Shown here piece by piece: positions 23,065 through 34,975 of a DNA stretch of 64,000 bases. Every line of letters begins with the position of its first letter. Position 1 is the stretch's first letter. The DNA is from Eriocheir sinensis. Lineage: Eukaryota; Arthropoda; Malacostraca; Decapoda; Varunidae. The position numbers and the translations under genes are program-made. The notes beneath the pieces were generated by a model. That model worked only from the letters and a program-made list of their open reading frames with translations. It did not search any database and was not told where the DNA came from. Location: contig NC_066531.1 of NCBI RefSeq assembly GCF_024679095.1, positions 6,641,966 to 6,705,965 on the forward strand, read 5' to 3'.

Positions 23065-23865
23065 GTCATCTCTGCTCCTCCGTTCCTTAAACTGGTAAAC
23101 TCAGGAACAATCTTTCTTCATCTGTATTTCCTCCTGCTTACGAGTTGAACTCTTTCAAGAGGAGAGTATCAGGACGCCTCTCCTTCGGAAATTAACCTCT
23201 TTTTTGGCCACTCTTCTAACTTTTTATAGGGGCAGTGATCAGGGGGCTATATTTTCTTCCATTATGATTTTTTGTTTTGTTTTGTTTTACCCTTGACCCA
23301 CCCCCCTCCCCACACACGCATAAGCATACACAGGTATACAGAAACAACATAAACACGGGTAGGAAACTATTAAGCCTAAAACCAGAGTGACTTTTTGATC
23401 TCTGAAAAACCTATTTTGGGGAACCCGGAATGACGATAGTTATTATAGGAGAGAGATCCTCGCTCTCGCGATAAAGCCTAGAGAAAAACGGCAGATACTC
23501 CAACTTCTAGTCTACAAAGTGTCTAGGCTGCACCAGCAAAATGAAGTAATAACACGTGGAACAGTCGAATGAAGCGATCGAGAACGGCGTCAGCAGCGCC
23601 ACCTGGGCACTGGTAGAGGAAGGTGCCGCCAGTCCCACACCTCATTCCTTCAATGCGAGGAACCTTCTGAGGGGAAGGAGGGGGGGAGTAAGGAATGTGC
23701 ACTAGTCATTCCGGGTTCCCAAAAAAGGGTGCACGATAGCTAACTCCCACTTGGAGCCGGAGAAAAGGGAGCTCAATCGAAGTACCACATACTTGAGTCT
23801 ACATTTGCGTCCCGCCAAATTGGTAAGTGTAGAACCGACTGAGGTCGCCCGGACTTACCGTAGTG
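23065..23865 (+). repeat. Direct duplication, unit 2
   Basis: Second copy of 22060-22870, with the right end of the MITE missing and replaced by GTGCACGATAGC. Confidence 0.85.
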
Positions 23866-24059
23866 TCAAAGTTAAGTAATCCACTCCGTTACCCGAGAGA
23901 AATACCAGCAGAATAAATCTCCAAGGTAGTCGTGAAACTTCATTTGATAACAAAAATAGGCACAACGACCTATAGCGTAGCACAAAAAAAAAAAAAAAAA
24001 AAAACGCAAGGGAGAAAGAGGAACATACATTCATGGAGAGAAGAGGTAGGAGTGCACCT

Positions 24060-25101
24060 TCACCCTCCGTTTTTTTTACCTTGCTGCCGAGGAGTAAAAA
24101 AAAAAAAAGTTAAATTTCTTTCTATTCCATCTCCCTCGACGGGGGAAGTCCTAACGCAACGCAGGGGGCGTCGTCCACAGACGGAGAGATAGGAACAGGA
24201 AGCAGTGCTCCACTGGACGCTCTCCTTGACCCGGTCCAGGGAATGGGTCCTAAGGAAAGCCAGGGAGGCCGCTACCCCTCGGACATCGTGAGCGCGCGGG
24301 TCATGTCCCGGATCTCCTTCCTCTATGACGGTCCTTAGGAGGCCTGCAATCCTCCTGATTGACAGAGGGAGGGCTGAAGCGGGATCACAGAAAAGGTGAT
24401 GTTGATCGTGCCCCGTAGAAGCTGTTATGTAGTTCCTTAAGGCTGACACGGGGCAGAGTGGGTGAGGTTCGCTTTGCAGGCACCAGACTGGTATGACCAC
24501 TGGTTGGAGACGGTGGTCGAGGCGCTCATTTTTGGCTAGCGATTTTGGGGAGGAAGCTAAGGGCACTGCAGGTCCATCCGTCGTGAATGTAGTGTACCTG
24601 GGAAAACGCGTGAGAGCCCTGAGTTGCGAGGACCTGAACCCAGAGGCGAGGGCGACGAGGAACAGGGTGCGTATTAGGAGATCCATTTCTGAAGGTCTGT
24701 CCTGGTACCTAGTGGAAGATAGAGACGTTATAACCTTTTCTAGGGACCAAAAACGATGTCTCTTCTAAGGGGAGGATCATGTTGAAAGAGGCCACGCTTA
24801 AGGCGTTGAACTGAGCGGGGTCTAGGACAATTCCCCAGCCATATTTAAGAGGGTCAGCAAGGGCGGCAAGATGAGTTGCAATTGTTTATGGCGCCCTCTT
24901 TTTCGTGTGGGAAAGAACAGAAAGAAACTCCAAGACAGTGGCCTCGGTGATTCTGTCTACACGCCTTTCTTTCACAAAGGATCGGAAACCTCTCGAATTA
25001 GATTCATATTGCCTTACTGAGGAAGGACGAAAGGCAGACAACATTCCCTCTACAGCTCTCGAGGGATAGAGGCGTCCAAGGGAGACCCGGAGAAATTCCA
25101 T
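24060..25101 (-). pseudogene. DIRS-type tyrosine recombinase, frameshifted
   Basis: On the minus strand, 25101-24886 encodes the core-binding part (FRPSSVRQYESNSRGF, ITEATVLEFLSVLSH). After a break, 24686-24060 gives the catalytic part. Visible are SGFRSSQLRAL with the first Arg, HDVRGVAASLAF with His and second Arg, and a degraded end in QWSTASCSYLSV where the Tyr lies. DIRS elements use this recombinase in place of an integrase. The frame between the pieces is lost and the end runs into unrelated low-complexity sequence. Orientation and order with 25050-25690 agree with DIRS ORF structure. Confidence 0.75.
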
Positions 25102-25690
25102 GCGCGAAGCGCCAGCGTGGAAAAGAGCCTGCCATGGCGAATCCCCTCGAGATTATAAGGTTCTAGCGGGAGAGGGGAGGGACACCGTTTGTGAAGTTCC
25201 GCGAACCAGGGTTGTGCCGGCCACCACGGCGCTGCCAATATTACCCTGCCTCTGAAGGACCTCAGACGATGCAGTACTTTCAGAAGGATGTTCGTACATG
25301 GAGGAGGGAACAGATAAATGAACTCCCACCTGTTCCATCGTTCGGTGAAGGCGTCCGGACCGCTCTCCGTTGTCCGGACTCCTCTGGCGAGGAACTTGGG
25401 AAGCCTGACCGATGTCTTGGAGGCGAAGAGGTCGATCTGAGGTGTTCCCCACCTCCTGCATAGGTCGTCGAAATACTCCCCTCTGAGGGTCCATTCTACT
25501 GAGGAACCCTTGAAGCGGGAGAGGGCATCCGCCCGCTCGTTGTCCTCCCCTGGCAGGTGCATGGCCGACAGGGAAACGCGACGAGGCTCCGCAGTTCAAA
25601 TATCTGTTCCGACAGGGACAGGAGGGTTTCTGAACGGGTGGTGCCCCGCCTGGCGAGGCAGTGGACAGTGGGGTGGATGGTTTTAAGGAG
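25050..25690 (-). pseudogene. DIRS RNase H end and linker domain
   Basis: From 25562 on the minus strand: HLPGEDNERADALSRF, the end of RNase H, then a block conserved in DIRS elements: PQIDLFASKTS, DAFTERWNRWEFIYLFPPP and PWWPAQPWFAELHK. The upstream RNase H part is present to about 25690 in another frame. RT is absent, so the element is truncated at its 5' side. Confidence 0.75.
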
Positions 25691-25694
25691 GATT

Positions 25695-26035
25695 TTAACT
25701 TTTTTTTCAGAAAGTTAGCATGGGGAGTCTTATTTCTTTGGGAATTGGCACCAAATAGCATTCCTATGAACTTTCAAATATATTGCTCAACATTTTCAGG
25801 TGCCCCAAAGCATTCGTCTTTCGTTTTATGTCAAAATGTTGAATTTTCTTTACATTTTTTGCCTATCCCTATGCCTTTTTCTTCAGAAAGTTAGGATAGG
25901 AAGTGTTATCTCTGAGAATTGGCCTGAAAAGCACTCCTATGAAATTTCAAAAATAATGTTGAATATTTTCAGGTGCCCCAAACCATTAGGATTTTAATTT
26001 CATGCCAAAATGTTGAATTAACGTAATACTTTTTA
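25695..26035. repeat. Two 165-170 bp tandem units
   Basis: Each starts with TTCAGAAAGTTAG and contains TTTTCAGGTGCCCCAAA followed by ATGTTGAATT. Function unknown. Confidence 0.7.
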
Positions 26036-26560
26036 CCTATACGTTTTAAATTGTTTTATATACTGCATATGGGTAGAATACTTGTTTCAACATTGGTTCT
26101 CAAACAATGCCTATGATATTTTAATGTTTGTCATTTTCTAGGGGCGGTCCCATTATAGTTTGAGGGGAAATTGCACAAAGAAATAATTTATTTAGTTTTT
26201 TCTGTAATATTGTTTATAATATACAACAGCTTACCCACATTTCAAGTAATCATAAGAAATTAAAGTTTGTTGATACTCTAAATCTAGCTCTTATTTGCAG
26301 TTTAGCTGTCTTAGTGGATTACAATTAGTAATGATAAATTAGAGTAACCCAGAACTCACCACGTGGAGGTAGCTGTCATGGAGTTCCACCCTAGCCCAAC
26401 CCAGCCACCCTATCTTGTGAAGGCTGGTTAGTATTTACTTTGGTGTATACTGTTTTTTTTTAGTCAAAATATGGCATCGTTTGCGTGAAGTCAGTCGGGA
26501 CCTGATCCAGCCATCTCTACGATCAGAGTCACAAACTGCCAATGATGCTTCTGTCACAAG
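26036..26560. other. Intergenic, no gene seen
   Basis: AT-rich sequence without recognisable coding content. Confidence 0.5.
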
Positions 26561-26561
26561 T

Positions 26562-27307
26562 CTAATGTCTTTCAACTGTTTGGGTATGATTTGGGAATTT
26601 TTCATGTACAAAGAATTTTCCTGTCCTGATGTTGTCAGTTATGTCAGCATCTGAAAGATGCATTGTCATCGGAGGTTCTGATACTTTGGTGTCTTGCCAG
26701 TCAATCATTTCTGTATAATATTGACAGTGAAATTTGAGTGTTGGAATTATGAACTGCAGTACACCTTCTTGGAGATCATTTATGGCTTTTAGGATACGCC
26801 TCCATCCAAGCATACGCAATATCTCCCTCTCATCTTGAATAATTACAAGCAACAGGTTCTCTGAGTGTTCAAAGAAAGCATTCCGCTGAATTACAGGTAA
26901 CACCACACACTTCACTTCATCATCAAATGTTTGAAGCAAGTGCAATGTCTGAAACATATGCTATTGTCCAAAATCAACCTGGGGCTGCATTTGAATTTTG
27001 AACCACATCAGGTGTAGGCAACCATTACAAAATGTACCAGTGTTTTACGTTGTTCTGTTGGATGTTGTGTACCAGCACACAGGCGGAGAATCCTATTGGC
27101 TGTTGTGAGCCATCTGGAGTGGTTTAGGTTTCCTGGATTTCTCCTTGACAGTGTGTCAGGAACAGTCCCTTTAGATATTGCTTTTCCCAATTGGTCCTGC
27201 GAAGCCATGTGGCCCACTTCTTTTGCCATCGAGTTTTTCATAAAGGTGACGTAGTGACAGCACATTGCCATGGAGCTGACAGATGAACCAATGAACTGGG
27301 TGGGCAA
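26562..27307 (-). pseudogene. Unrecognised repeat-type protein, frameshifted
   Basis: Two open pieces on the minus strand read as one protein. The first (27307-27008) has AISKGTVPDTLSRRNPGNLNHSRWLTTANRILRLC. The homology goes on in another frame (MWFKIQMQPQ, then a stop near 26960), then 26957-26562 has VVLPVIQRNAFFEHSENLLL and LGWRRILKAI. This order looks like a multi-copy uncharacterised arthropod protein family that I remember from repeat-rich genomes, possibly transposon-borne; the name is unknown to me. No catalytic motif stands out. One frameshift and one stop show it is not functional here. Confidence 0.4.
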
Positions 27308-27716
27308 GGCTTTTCTCGATTTTACAAATCACCTGTTGCCGCCACCACAAAATATCTCAGAGGGGTTCAACTTGCTCACTGTTTCTGTATTTCACTCCCC
27401 GCTCACCAAGATCACAAGTGGACAAACTAGAACAAAACCAGGGAAATTAATGATTTTTCTGCTGTGAATTCCCCCAGTGAGCATGCATGGTGGACAGCAG
27501 TGACACTTATTTCTGCCAAGAGGTATTTCTCGCAACACCGGCCCGTGTAGTGGGCCAACGCCGTCATGTCCCTTCCTGCACGGCATATTTTCGTCGCCCC
27601 GCAGTGTCGAATAAATTTACTTGGCTGACCTAGCTAACAGGGTTCTTTCCTCTCTCGAATCCCATGGGTGTTACGCTCTCCCTACCAGCCCCCCCTCCCG
27701 CATTGCGCCCGCAAGA
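27308..27716. other. Intergenic, no gene seen
   Basis: No recognisable feature; the LINE-B homology starts after it. Confidence 0.5.
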
Positions 27717-28006
27717 AACTAACTTTTAAAAAATCGTTTGTGCGTTTCTAGCCGTTTGCGACGCAGATATATGGGGTTCAAAATACACAGAATAATGTTT
27801 GAGTGGAGCCCCTCCCACACGTGAGATGCATAATCCATACGAGGGCGGACAAGGCCCCTGTATATGGATAGCAACTGTGCGGGGGAGAAGAACTGGCGGA
27901 GACGATACAGAACGCCCAACCTCGAGGAAGCTGATTTAGTGAGAGAGGAGATGTGAAGTTTCCATTTAAGATTTTGAGTTAAGATTAGACTGAGGATGTT
28001 TAGTAT

Positions 28007-28766
28007 TCAAGATGGTGAAAGCTGAGTGTTGTCGAAAAACAGGGGATAGGTGTTTGGAAGATTGTGTCGAGTTGATAGGTAGAGAAATTGGGTTTTTGAG
28101 GCATTGAAGGACACAAGGTTCCTTTTAGCCCAATCGGAAATGATAGTAAGGTTTGAGGTTAAACGTTCTGCAGCCTCCAGTCTGGAGTCATGTAATTCCT
28201 GTTGAGAGGGTCTTCTGTTGAAAGAAATTGAATAATGCAGAGCGGATTCATCAGCGTATGAGTGGATAGGACAGTTTGTTATGGAAAAAAATATCATTTA
28301 TGAATAACAGGAAGAGAATGGGTGATAAGACAGAGCCCTGTGGAACACCACTGTTAATAGGTTTAAGGAAAGAACAGTGACCGTCTACCACAGCAGAGAT
28401 AGAACGGTCGGAAAGGAAACTGGAGATAAAGGAACAGAGAGAAGGATATAATCCGAAAGAGGGCAGTTTAGAAAGCAAAGACTTGTGCCAGACTTTATCG
28501 AAGGCTTTCGATATGTCTAGCGCAACTGAGAAAGTTTCACCGAAACGGCTAAGAGAAGATGACCAAGAATCAGTTGAGAGAGCAGGAAGATCGCCAGTAG
28601 AACTCCCCTTGCGGAACCCATACTGGCGATCAGATAGAAGGTTAGAACTGGAAAGGTGCTTGTGAATCTTCCGGTTAAGGATTGATTCAAAAGCTTTAGA
28701 TAGACAGGAAAGTAAAGCTATAGAGCGGTAGTTTGAGGGATTGGAACAGTCACCCTTCTTAGGCAC
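28007..28766 (-). pseudogene. LINE-B reverse transcriptase domain
   Basis: 28766-28251 gives NPSNYRSIALLSCLSKAFE, YGFRKGSSTGDL, the VALDISKAFDKVWH block with catalytic Asp and SGVPQGSVLSPILFLLFIND. A frame change at about 28270 leads to 28297-28007 with YADESALHYS, where the second Asp of the usual YADD box is replaced by Glu. It belongs to the jockey superfamily by motif spacing. Nonfunctional. Confidence 0.85.
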
Positions 28767-29159
28767 ATGGTGTACGAAGGCGTACTTCCAGTAAAAAGGA
28801 AAGGCAGATGTTGATAGGCAGAGACGAAAGAGTTTGACCAGGTAGTACAGTTTTTAAGGACAATAGGAAGCACTCCATAAGGTCCATAAGCCTTCTGAGA
28901 GTTGAGGCCAGAGAGGGCATAGAAAACATCATTCCTAAGAATCTTAATAACATGCATAAAGAAGTCAGAGGGGGGATAAGTAGGAGGAATATGCCCAGAA
29001 TCGTCCAAAAGTTTGAGCGAAGAGTTCAGCCTTAGAGATATATGAGACGGCAGTGCTGCTGTCTGGGTTAAGAAGAGGCGGGAAAGAGGAAGAAGTGAGA
29101 CTGGAGGATATATTTTTGGCTGTTTTTTTTTTTTTTTACAGCTAAGGAGACAGTTCAAG

Positions 29160-29695
29160 GGCGTAAAGAAAAATATATATAAAAAAGCCCGCTACTTACT
29201 GCTCCTGAATAGAGGTCAAAGGAGTGTCCAAAAAGAGAGGTCAATTTCGGGAGGAGAGGTGTCCTGATACCCCCCTCATGAAAGAGTTGAAGTCGTTAGG
29301 CAGGAGGAAATACAGATGAAGGAAGATTGTTCCAGAGTTTACCAGCGTGAGGGATGAAAGAGTGAAGATGCTGGTTGACTCTTGCATAAGGGGTTTGGAC
29401 AGTATAGGGATGAGTATGAGTAGAAAGTCGTGTGCAGCGGGGCCGCGGAGGGGGACGAGGCATACAGTTAGCAAGTTCAGAAGAGGTCAGCATGAAAATA
29501 TCGATAGAAGATAAAGAGAGGCAACATGGCGGCGGAATTTGAGAGGTAGAAGACTATCAGTGTGAGGAGGAGAGCTGATGAGACGAAGAGACTTTGACTC
29601 CACTCTGTCAAGGAGAGTTTTGTGAGTGGACACCCCCACACATGAGATGCATACTCCATACGAGGGCGGACAAGGCCCTGTAAATGGATAGCAAC
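29160..29695 (-). mobile_element. Second LINE-B 3' end nested in the first
   Basis: Begins on the minus strand near 29695 (RPRMEYASHVWG type, then FYRYFHAD) and ends with the LINE-B C-terminus (NQHLHSFIPHAGKLWNNL, stop at 29241), 3' untranslated region and a T run at 29125-29139 beside it. It interrupts the linker of the host LINE. Confidence 0.7.
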
Positions 29696-29699
29696 TGTG

Positions 29700-30272
29700 C
29701 TAAGTGCCAGAATTTGGAAGAATTAGAGAAAGCAAGGTGTTGACATTTGCTATGGATAAAGGCGTTTTTGTTAAGTCGAAGAATATAATTGGCACGATTC
29801 CGGGGGGAAATGTAAAGATCAAGGTTAGCGGGTGTTCGAAGGCTCTGGTAGCGTTTGTGAGCTGCCTCTCTATTTTAGACAGCACGAGAACAAGCGCGAT
29901 TAAACCAAGGCTTTTTAGCATGGGGAATAGAGAAAGTACGTGGAATGTATACCTCCATTCCAGCGACACTCACATCTTTGATGCGGTGGGCACACACAGA
30001 GGGGTCTCTGTTGTAGAAGCAGTAATCATTCCACGGGAAATCGGAAAAGTACATCCTTAGGTCGTCCCACCGAGCTGAAGCAAAGTACCAGAAGTATCGA
30101 CTCTTCGGTGCTTCCAGAGGATGTACAGGAGCAATAGGATAGGATACAGAAATAAGGTTGCGATCGGAGGAGCCCAACGGAGAGAACAGTTTGACAGAGT
30201 AAGCAGAAGGGTTAGAGGTAAGGAAGATGTCTAGTATGTTGGGCCGGTCTCCAAGACGGTCGGGAATACGTG
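29700..30272 (-). pseudogene. LINE-B endonuclease end and linker
   Basis: Frames on the minus strand show [20 protein letters not shown] and [14 protein letters not shown], the last catalytic block of an AP-type endonuclease (the usual SDH is here SDR). A linker with [18 protein letters not shown] and [13 protein letters not shown] follows. Two frames overlap, so it is frameshifted. Confidence 0.8.
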
Positions 30273-30689
30273 TGTAGCAAGCCACCGCTGAAACGGTCGC
30301 GTACTCTCCTCCGGTGAGACAAGGAAAATGGTGTGGCAGCACAGACTCAATTAGTGAATGTTTTGATGTTCTTGTCTCTCGTCGCGCTCCTTGTTGTCCG
30401 TGTTGCGTCTTTAATGTTTGTTTCTCTTGTTACTCGTTTATCTTACACTGTCTGTCCTCGTCCTCCTATTGTTAACTCATACATATTGTTTACTACACAC
30501 ACTAACATTTATATGTCATCTAAACCATACAACGTTCATACACACCCATACACACACAAACACCTTTTCTGTATGTTTTGTTTGTCCTTATGATCTGTAC
30601 GATTTTTATGTCAATAAACAACCCTGACGGATATTGACTTTCTCTATCCGTGAACCAATTAGCACTCGGAACACTCGCTACCACCTACA
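30273..30689 (+). repeat. LTR related to Gypsy-A, inserted into LINE-B
   Basis: 417 bp, TGTAGCAAGCC to CCACCTACA, similar throughout to the Gypsy-A LTRs but clearly diverged. AATAAA near 30613. It cuts the LINE at GGGAATACG, a sequence that is continuous in the other LINE copy (about 50940). No partner LTR is found. Confidence 0.85.
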
Positions 30690-30779
30690 ATTGGTGACCC
30701 CGGAGTGTTGCTATGGTTCAAGGTGGCTTGTAAACCGGTGCCGTTTATAAGGGCACTCTCTCCCAGAGCGGTGGACCTG
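30690..30779 (+). other. Primer site and leader of the LTR element, truncated
   Basis: TGGTGACCCCGGAGTG at 30692 and leader sequence collinear with 7426-7512. The homology stops at GACCTGGGC, where a Harbinger end starts. Confidence 0.8.
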
Positions 30780-31396
30780 GGCCCGTATCCTCGAGAGCTA
30801 TTAACTTTTACTCTTAAAGTTACTATCAAAGTTAATAGTTTCAAATTATTAAGTGTAAAAACTATCCTCGTCAACTTTGAGTGTAAGTATTAGCAAATCC
30901 TGGCTACTATTATCTTCTTCTTCTTCTTCTTTATGGCGGGCTCGTTGCTAAGGACGCCTCCGTGCAAAACGTAAACATCCGACATGAATTAAGTATATAT
31001 TTCAAAAGAAAAATAAAGAAAACATGTATAAATGTACAACAGAAACATAATAAATGGCAAACACAAGAAAGTACTGAGTTTTGTGGCAGATAGAAGCAGC
31101 CTCAAAGGCTGCTTTTACTCCGTCACTCGTCAATACCGTTATCTCCCCTCCTGCGTCACGATTTGCTCTGCTGAAATTACCGCACCATAACCACGTCATC
31201 TGCCCCAATGAGCGCATCTACGGGCCGGGGAACCAGCGCAGAAAAGGAGTAAGTTTAATTGGTCGCCCGATGAAACGGTCTTCTTACATCAAATTCAAGA
31301 AAAAATACGTATAATCAGAGGGTGTTATGGGAAGAGTATCACCCCTGAGGATAAGAAGAGAGCGTGGACTGAAGTGGCAAAAGCTGTAACAAGGTT

Positions 31397-33480
31397 AGTA
31401 ATCACATATTCATGGTTCAATTAGCTTACAAACTAACCTAACCTAATCAATTGGGTATTTTTTGCATAATAACACAAGCACTGACCTTCCAAACAGAACA
31501 TACCTTTTTATTATGTATCTGAATAGTTTCATTATGACCATTTCTGCCACAACCCCTTCTCACTCAACAACCTAACATAACTAAACCTAACCATGCCAAA
31601 CCTGCCCCGTCCTACCGAGCACATCCTAACTTAACATGCCAAGTTTGTTGGGGGGGAAGAGGGGGTTGGTATAGATAGTTAAGGCATATTTGCCCTGTTT
31701 TTATTCTTTATTTATTTTTATTTGTTTATTATTTTTTTTTATTGGGGGGGGGGATGCTAGGCATGCCAGACTATGGACACTTTTACAAGTACTTTATGTC
31801 AAGACTATATAGGAATAGGTAGGTTTTGTGAGAATGGTAAAGTAAGATTAAAATAGTATATTTATAGCATTGGTCAAACAGATTATGGTGATATAATGTC
31901 AGATTGGAATGTACTCAAGATAATGAAATTAAGGTTAATGCTTTTATTTTTAATGCTTTTATTTTTTTGTTACATATTCACATATTCATGATTCAAGTAA
32001 CTTGCAAACTAACTTAACCTCGTCAAATGGGTATTTTTGTATACAAACACAACCACAGAGTTTCCAAACAGAACATACTTTTTCCTACTGCTTCACGTGA
32101 ATAGCATCATCATGACCATTTCTGCTGCAACCCCCACTCCCTCAACAATCTAACATAACTAAACTAACTCCTGCTAAACCTGTCCTACCTAACACGTCCT
32201 AACCTAAGATGGTAGGTCCCCAAGTGCCAAACCTTCCCCGTCCTACCGAACACATCCTAACTTAACATGCCAAGTTTGTTGGCATGTCCTGTTTTTATTC
32301 TTTATTTATTTTTATTTGTTTATTATTTATTTTTATTGGGGGGGGGGATGCTAGGCATGCCAGACTGTGGACACTTTTAAAAGTACTTTATGTCAAGACT
32401 ATATGGGAATAGGTAGGTTTCGTGAGAATGGTAAAGTAAGATTAAAATAGTATATTTATAGCATTGGTCAAACAGATTATGATGATATAATGTTAGATTG
32501 GAATGTACTCAAGATAATGAAATTAAGGTTAACGCTTTTATTTTTTTTGTTACATATTCACATATCCATGATTCAAGTAACTTACAAACTAACCTAACCT
32601 CGGGGAGGCGGTGGCTGAATCGACAGAGTAACAGCACCGCGTTCAGGAGGACGCGAGTTTAATCCCCGCCCGGTGCCACCTAGCTAGGATTTTTCAGCCG
32701 CCGCCGAGTGGCTTAAAACTACCACCTGCGGCCCAGACGACCCCCTATCAACCCGGACTCTAGATTCTAGGATTAAAGACGAGCTCCGGGAGGGCAGCAT
32801 GAGCTAATGCAAGATGGCGCCACTATAAACACTCGCCTGCCCCAGAACGGGCTGGGCCAACCATCAGGACCCACCGGGAAGAAGCCTTGGGCCGACCATC
32901 AGGCCCCACCGGGAAGAAGCCTACCGGCGCTATAGGCCGCGACGTAAAAAAAAAAAAAAAAAAAAAAAAAAGGGTATTTTTGTATACAAACACAACCACA
33001 GAGTTTCCAAACAGGACATACTTTTTCCTACTGCTCCACGTGAATAGCATCATCATGACCATTTCTGCTGCAACCCCCATTCCCTCAACAATATAACATA
33101 ACTAAACCAACTCCTGCTAAACCTGTCCTGCCTAACACGTCCTAACCTAACATGGTAGGTCCCCAAGTTTGTTAGGGTGGAAAGGGGGTTAGTATAAGAG
33201 AGTCAAGTCATATTTACCGGTTATTTTATTTATTCCTTATTTAGATTTTTTTTTTTTTTTTGGGGGGGGGGGTTGGGCATGCCACTCTCTCAACACTTTT
33301 ACAAGTATTTTATGTTAAGACTATATCGGAATAGGTAGATTTGATGAGAATGGTAAAGTAAGATTAAAATATTATTTTGATAGCATTGGTCAAACAGTTT
33401 CTGGTGATATAATGTTAGGTTAGAAGTACTCAAAAGAATGGAATTAAGATTAATACTTTGATTTTTTTAGTATAGCTGTA
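31397..33480. repeat. Three tandem 570-bp units in the Myb-gene intron
   Basis: Units start near 31397, 31971 and 32551. Each has CAAACTAACCTAACCT, a poly-G run followed by ATGCTAGGCATGCC and AGCATTGGTCAAACAGA. Unit 3 is lengthened by a SINE at 32603-32971. Confidence 0.9.
32603..32971 (+). mobile_element. tRNA-derived SINE (SINE-1)
   Basis: The head GGCGGTGGCTGAATCGACAG resembles an A box, CGAGTTTAATCCCC a B box. A body with AGATGGCGCCACTATAAACAC and a 3' poly(A) follow. A segment CCGGGAAGAAGCCT is duplicated. The same family is at 53965-54308. It sits inside tandem unit 3, whose sequence resumes after the poly(A). Confidence 0.85.
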
Positions 33481-33839
33481 TTGTGTAATATCATCCTACT
33501 TAGAGAAAAGCATTTTAGAAAAGTAGGTAATGAAAAGTAGTATTTATGGCCATGTTCATAACAACTAAAAAGTTAATGTCTTATGATGCATGTAAATAAA
33601 ATACCGGTACTGATTTAGCTTTGCATCACAGGAAGTATTAAATGTTATTGGAGAAGGTATGGGAAATAAATAGCATGCCATAGTGAAACGATTAAGAAAC
33701 TTGCTTAACATTTATACCCTGACAGTGCCTTCCCTGGGAGTGGACCCCGTACGCAGGATGACTGTGAGAGGCGTTGGTACAACGTACAACAAAAATCAAA
33801 GCCTCGCATTGCCAAGTGCAAGAATGAGTAGCGGCATAC

Positions 33840-34689
33840 TTTTTTTTTTTGTTGTTGTTGTTATGTCTTTATATGTAAAACTTATATTAGTTAGTTTTTT
33901 TATGTGCTCACAGAATGCAGCTATACTGGCCACAATGCCTTTATTTCAGCTTAAAGTTAATAAGTTCATAGCAGTGAACTGCATATTTGATATATATTTT
34001 TTTTTAATGTCCATCTGTCAATGACTATCAATCTATCTAAATACCTTGGCTATCTTCCCCCAATGAAGGGTGGTAGCCAAGACAGGCACACACTCACTCA
34101 CACATTCACCCTCATGTACACCACTCTCTCAGCTGCACAGCCCCTGAGGGAGTAAAAAAGGCCCTCACTGCCCTCACTGTATAGGGCAGGGGACCAGACA
34201 GTGAAATTTCACACCAAGTCCTCTCAGCATACACTGGTTTACCCTGCCCTTCATAACAATGACATTTCCCCCAGCACCTGAGTGCCCCACACGTGTGGCA
34301 CCACAGATACGCAGGCGCCTACCTAACTATGACATTAACTGTGATAGATAAACTGGTGTATGACATCATAGGCTGCTAGTCTCATGTATTTGAAGGGGTA
34401 CCAGAGCCATTCAGCATTGACACAGCTGATGATGGGCTAGGGTTAGGACAGCAGCAACAGCGGCAGCAGTCAAGCAGCAGTGAAATATTGACTGGCCTGT
34501 ATGTTTTTGGCAAAAACTTTTATATTTTCATTAAGACAATTTATTAATCACTCTTAAATTGATATACTTTGCATATACACACTTTATCAGTCAATTATTT
34601 TACAACCAATAACAAATAGTGGAATATTTATGTTAATAAGTAATATTTCACCTTTAAGACCCTTTTTCTTCAACTACGTACCTATTTAA
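33840..34689. other. Intergenic, no gene seen
   Basis: Contains a moderately repetitive-looking block at 34050-34330 (GAAGGGTGGTAGCCAAGACA onward) for which I have no name. Confidence 0.45.
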
Positions 34690-34920
34690 CCCATCCGCTA
34701 CGATTGGCATGGATTTGGCTTTCACTGGTAGCCTGGTAACATAATAGTCCCAGGTCTTTCTCTGCCTCTGCGGTGGATAGTGGAGTGTTTCCCATGTGGT
34801 ACTGGTATGCTGGATATCCCCTCCCAAGGTGTAGGACTACATTTTCTTCGCTGAATTGTAGCAGCCACTTTTTGTTCCATTTTTGTAGTTTGGTGATGTT
34901 TTCTTGTAGGAAATCCGCAG
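34690..34920 (-). pseudogene. CR1-like LINE RT fragment
   Basis: Minus strand: LQENITKLQKWNKKWLLQFS, a Tyr-His-Met-Gly segment and AEAEKDLGLL. These correspond to the part of CR1-like RTs after the YADD box (compare LNRLYDWADKWQMEFN and CERDLGVLVSSD at 37640-37790). About 75 residues only. Confidence 0.65.
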
Positions 34921-34975
34921 TTAAGTGGTTAAGTTACATGCATTAATCATGACTAATATATACGCTTTTTTTCAG

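Larger units (their letters stand above)
27717..30272 (-). mobile_element. Jockey-like LINE (LINE-B copy), split and truncated
   Basis: Minus-strand LINE with end of endonuclease, linker, RT and part of the C-terminal region. The 3' end is lost near 27717. At 29160-29695 a second LINE-B 3' end is nested, and at 30272 the LINE is cut by an LTR (30273). The broken copy at 48962-51560 has the same content without these insertions and serves as a guide. Confidence 0.85.
31208..33831 (+). pseudogene. Harbinger Myb/SANT-like accessory gene, two exons
   Basis: Exon 1 ends at 31393 with FNWSPDETVFLHQIQEK, GKSITPEDKKRAWTEVAKAV, followed by the donor GTTAGT. Exon 2 starts at 33726 after CCCTGACAG and reads in the same phase FPGSGPRTQDDCERRWYNV, then QQKSKPRIAKCKNE and a stop at 33829-33831. 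The Trp spacing and the sequence fit the trihelix/Myb-like DNA-binding proteins encoded by Harbinger elements, which help bring the transposase to the DNA. The first 50 bp (ATG at 31208) are out of frame with the rest, so it is probably dead or the start is elsewhere. Confidence 0.65.

Noticed and set aside
24493..24768. Plus-strand open frame of 91 codons
   Set aside because: It lies opposite the DIRS recombinase and has no own homology.
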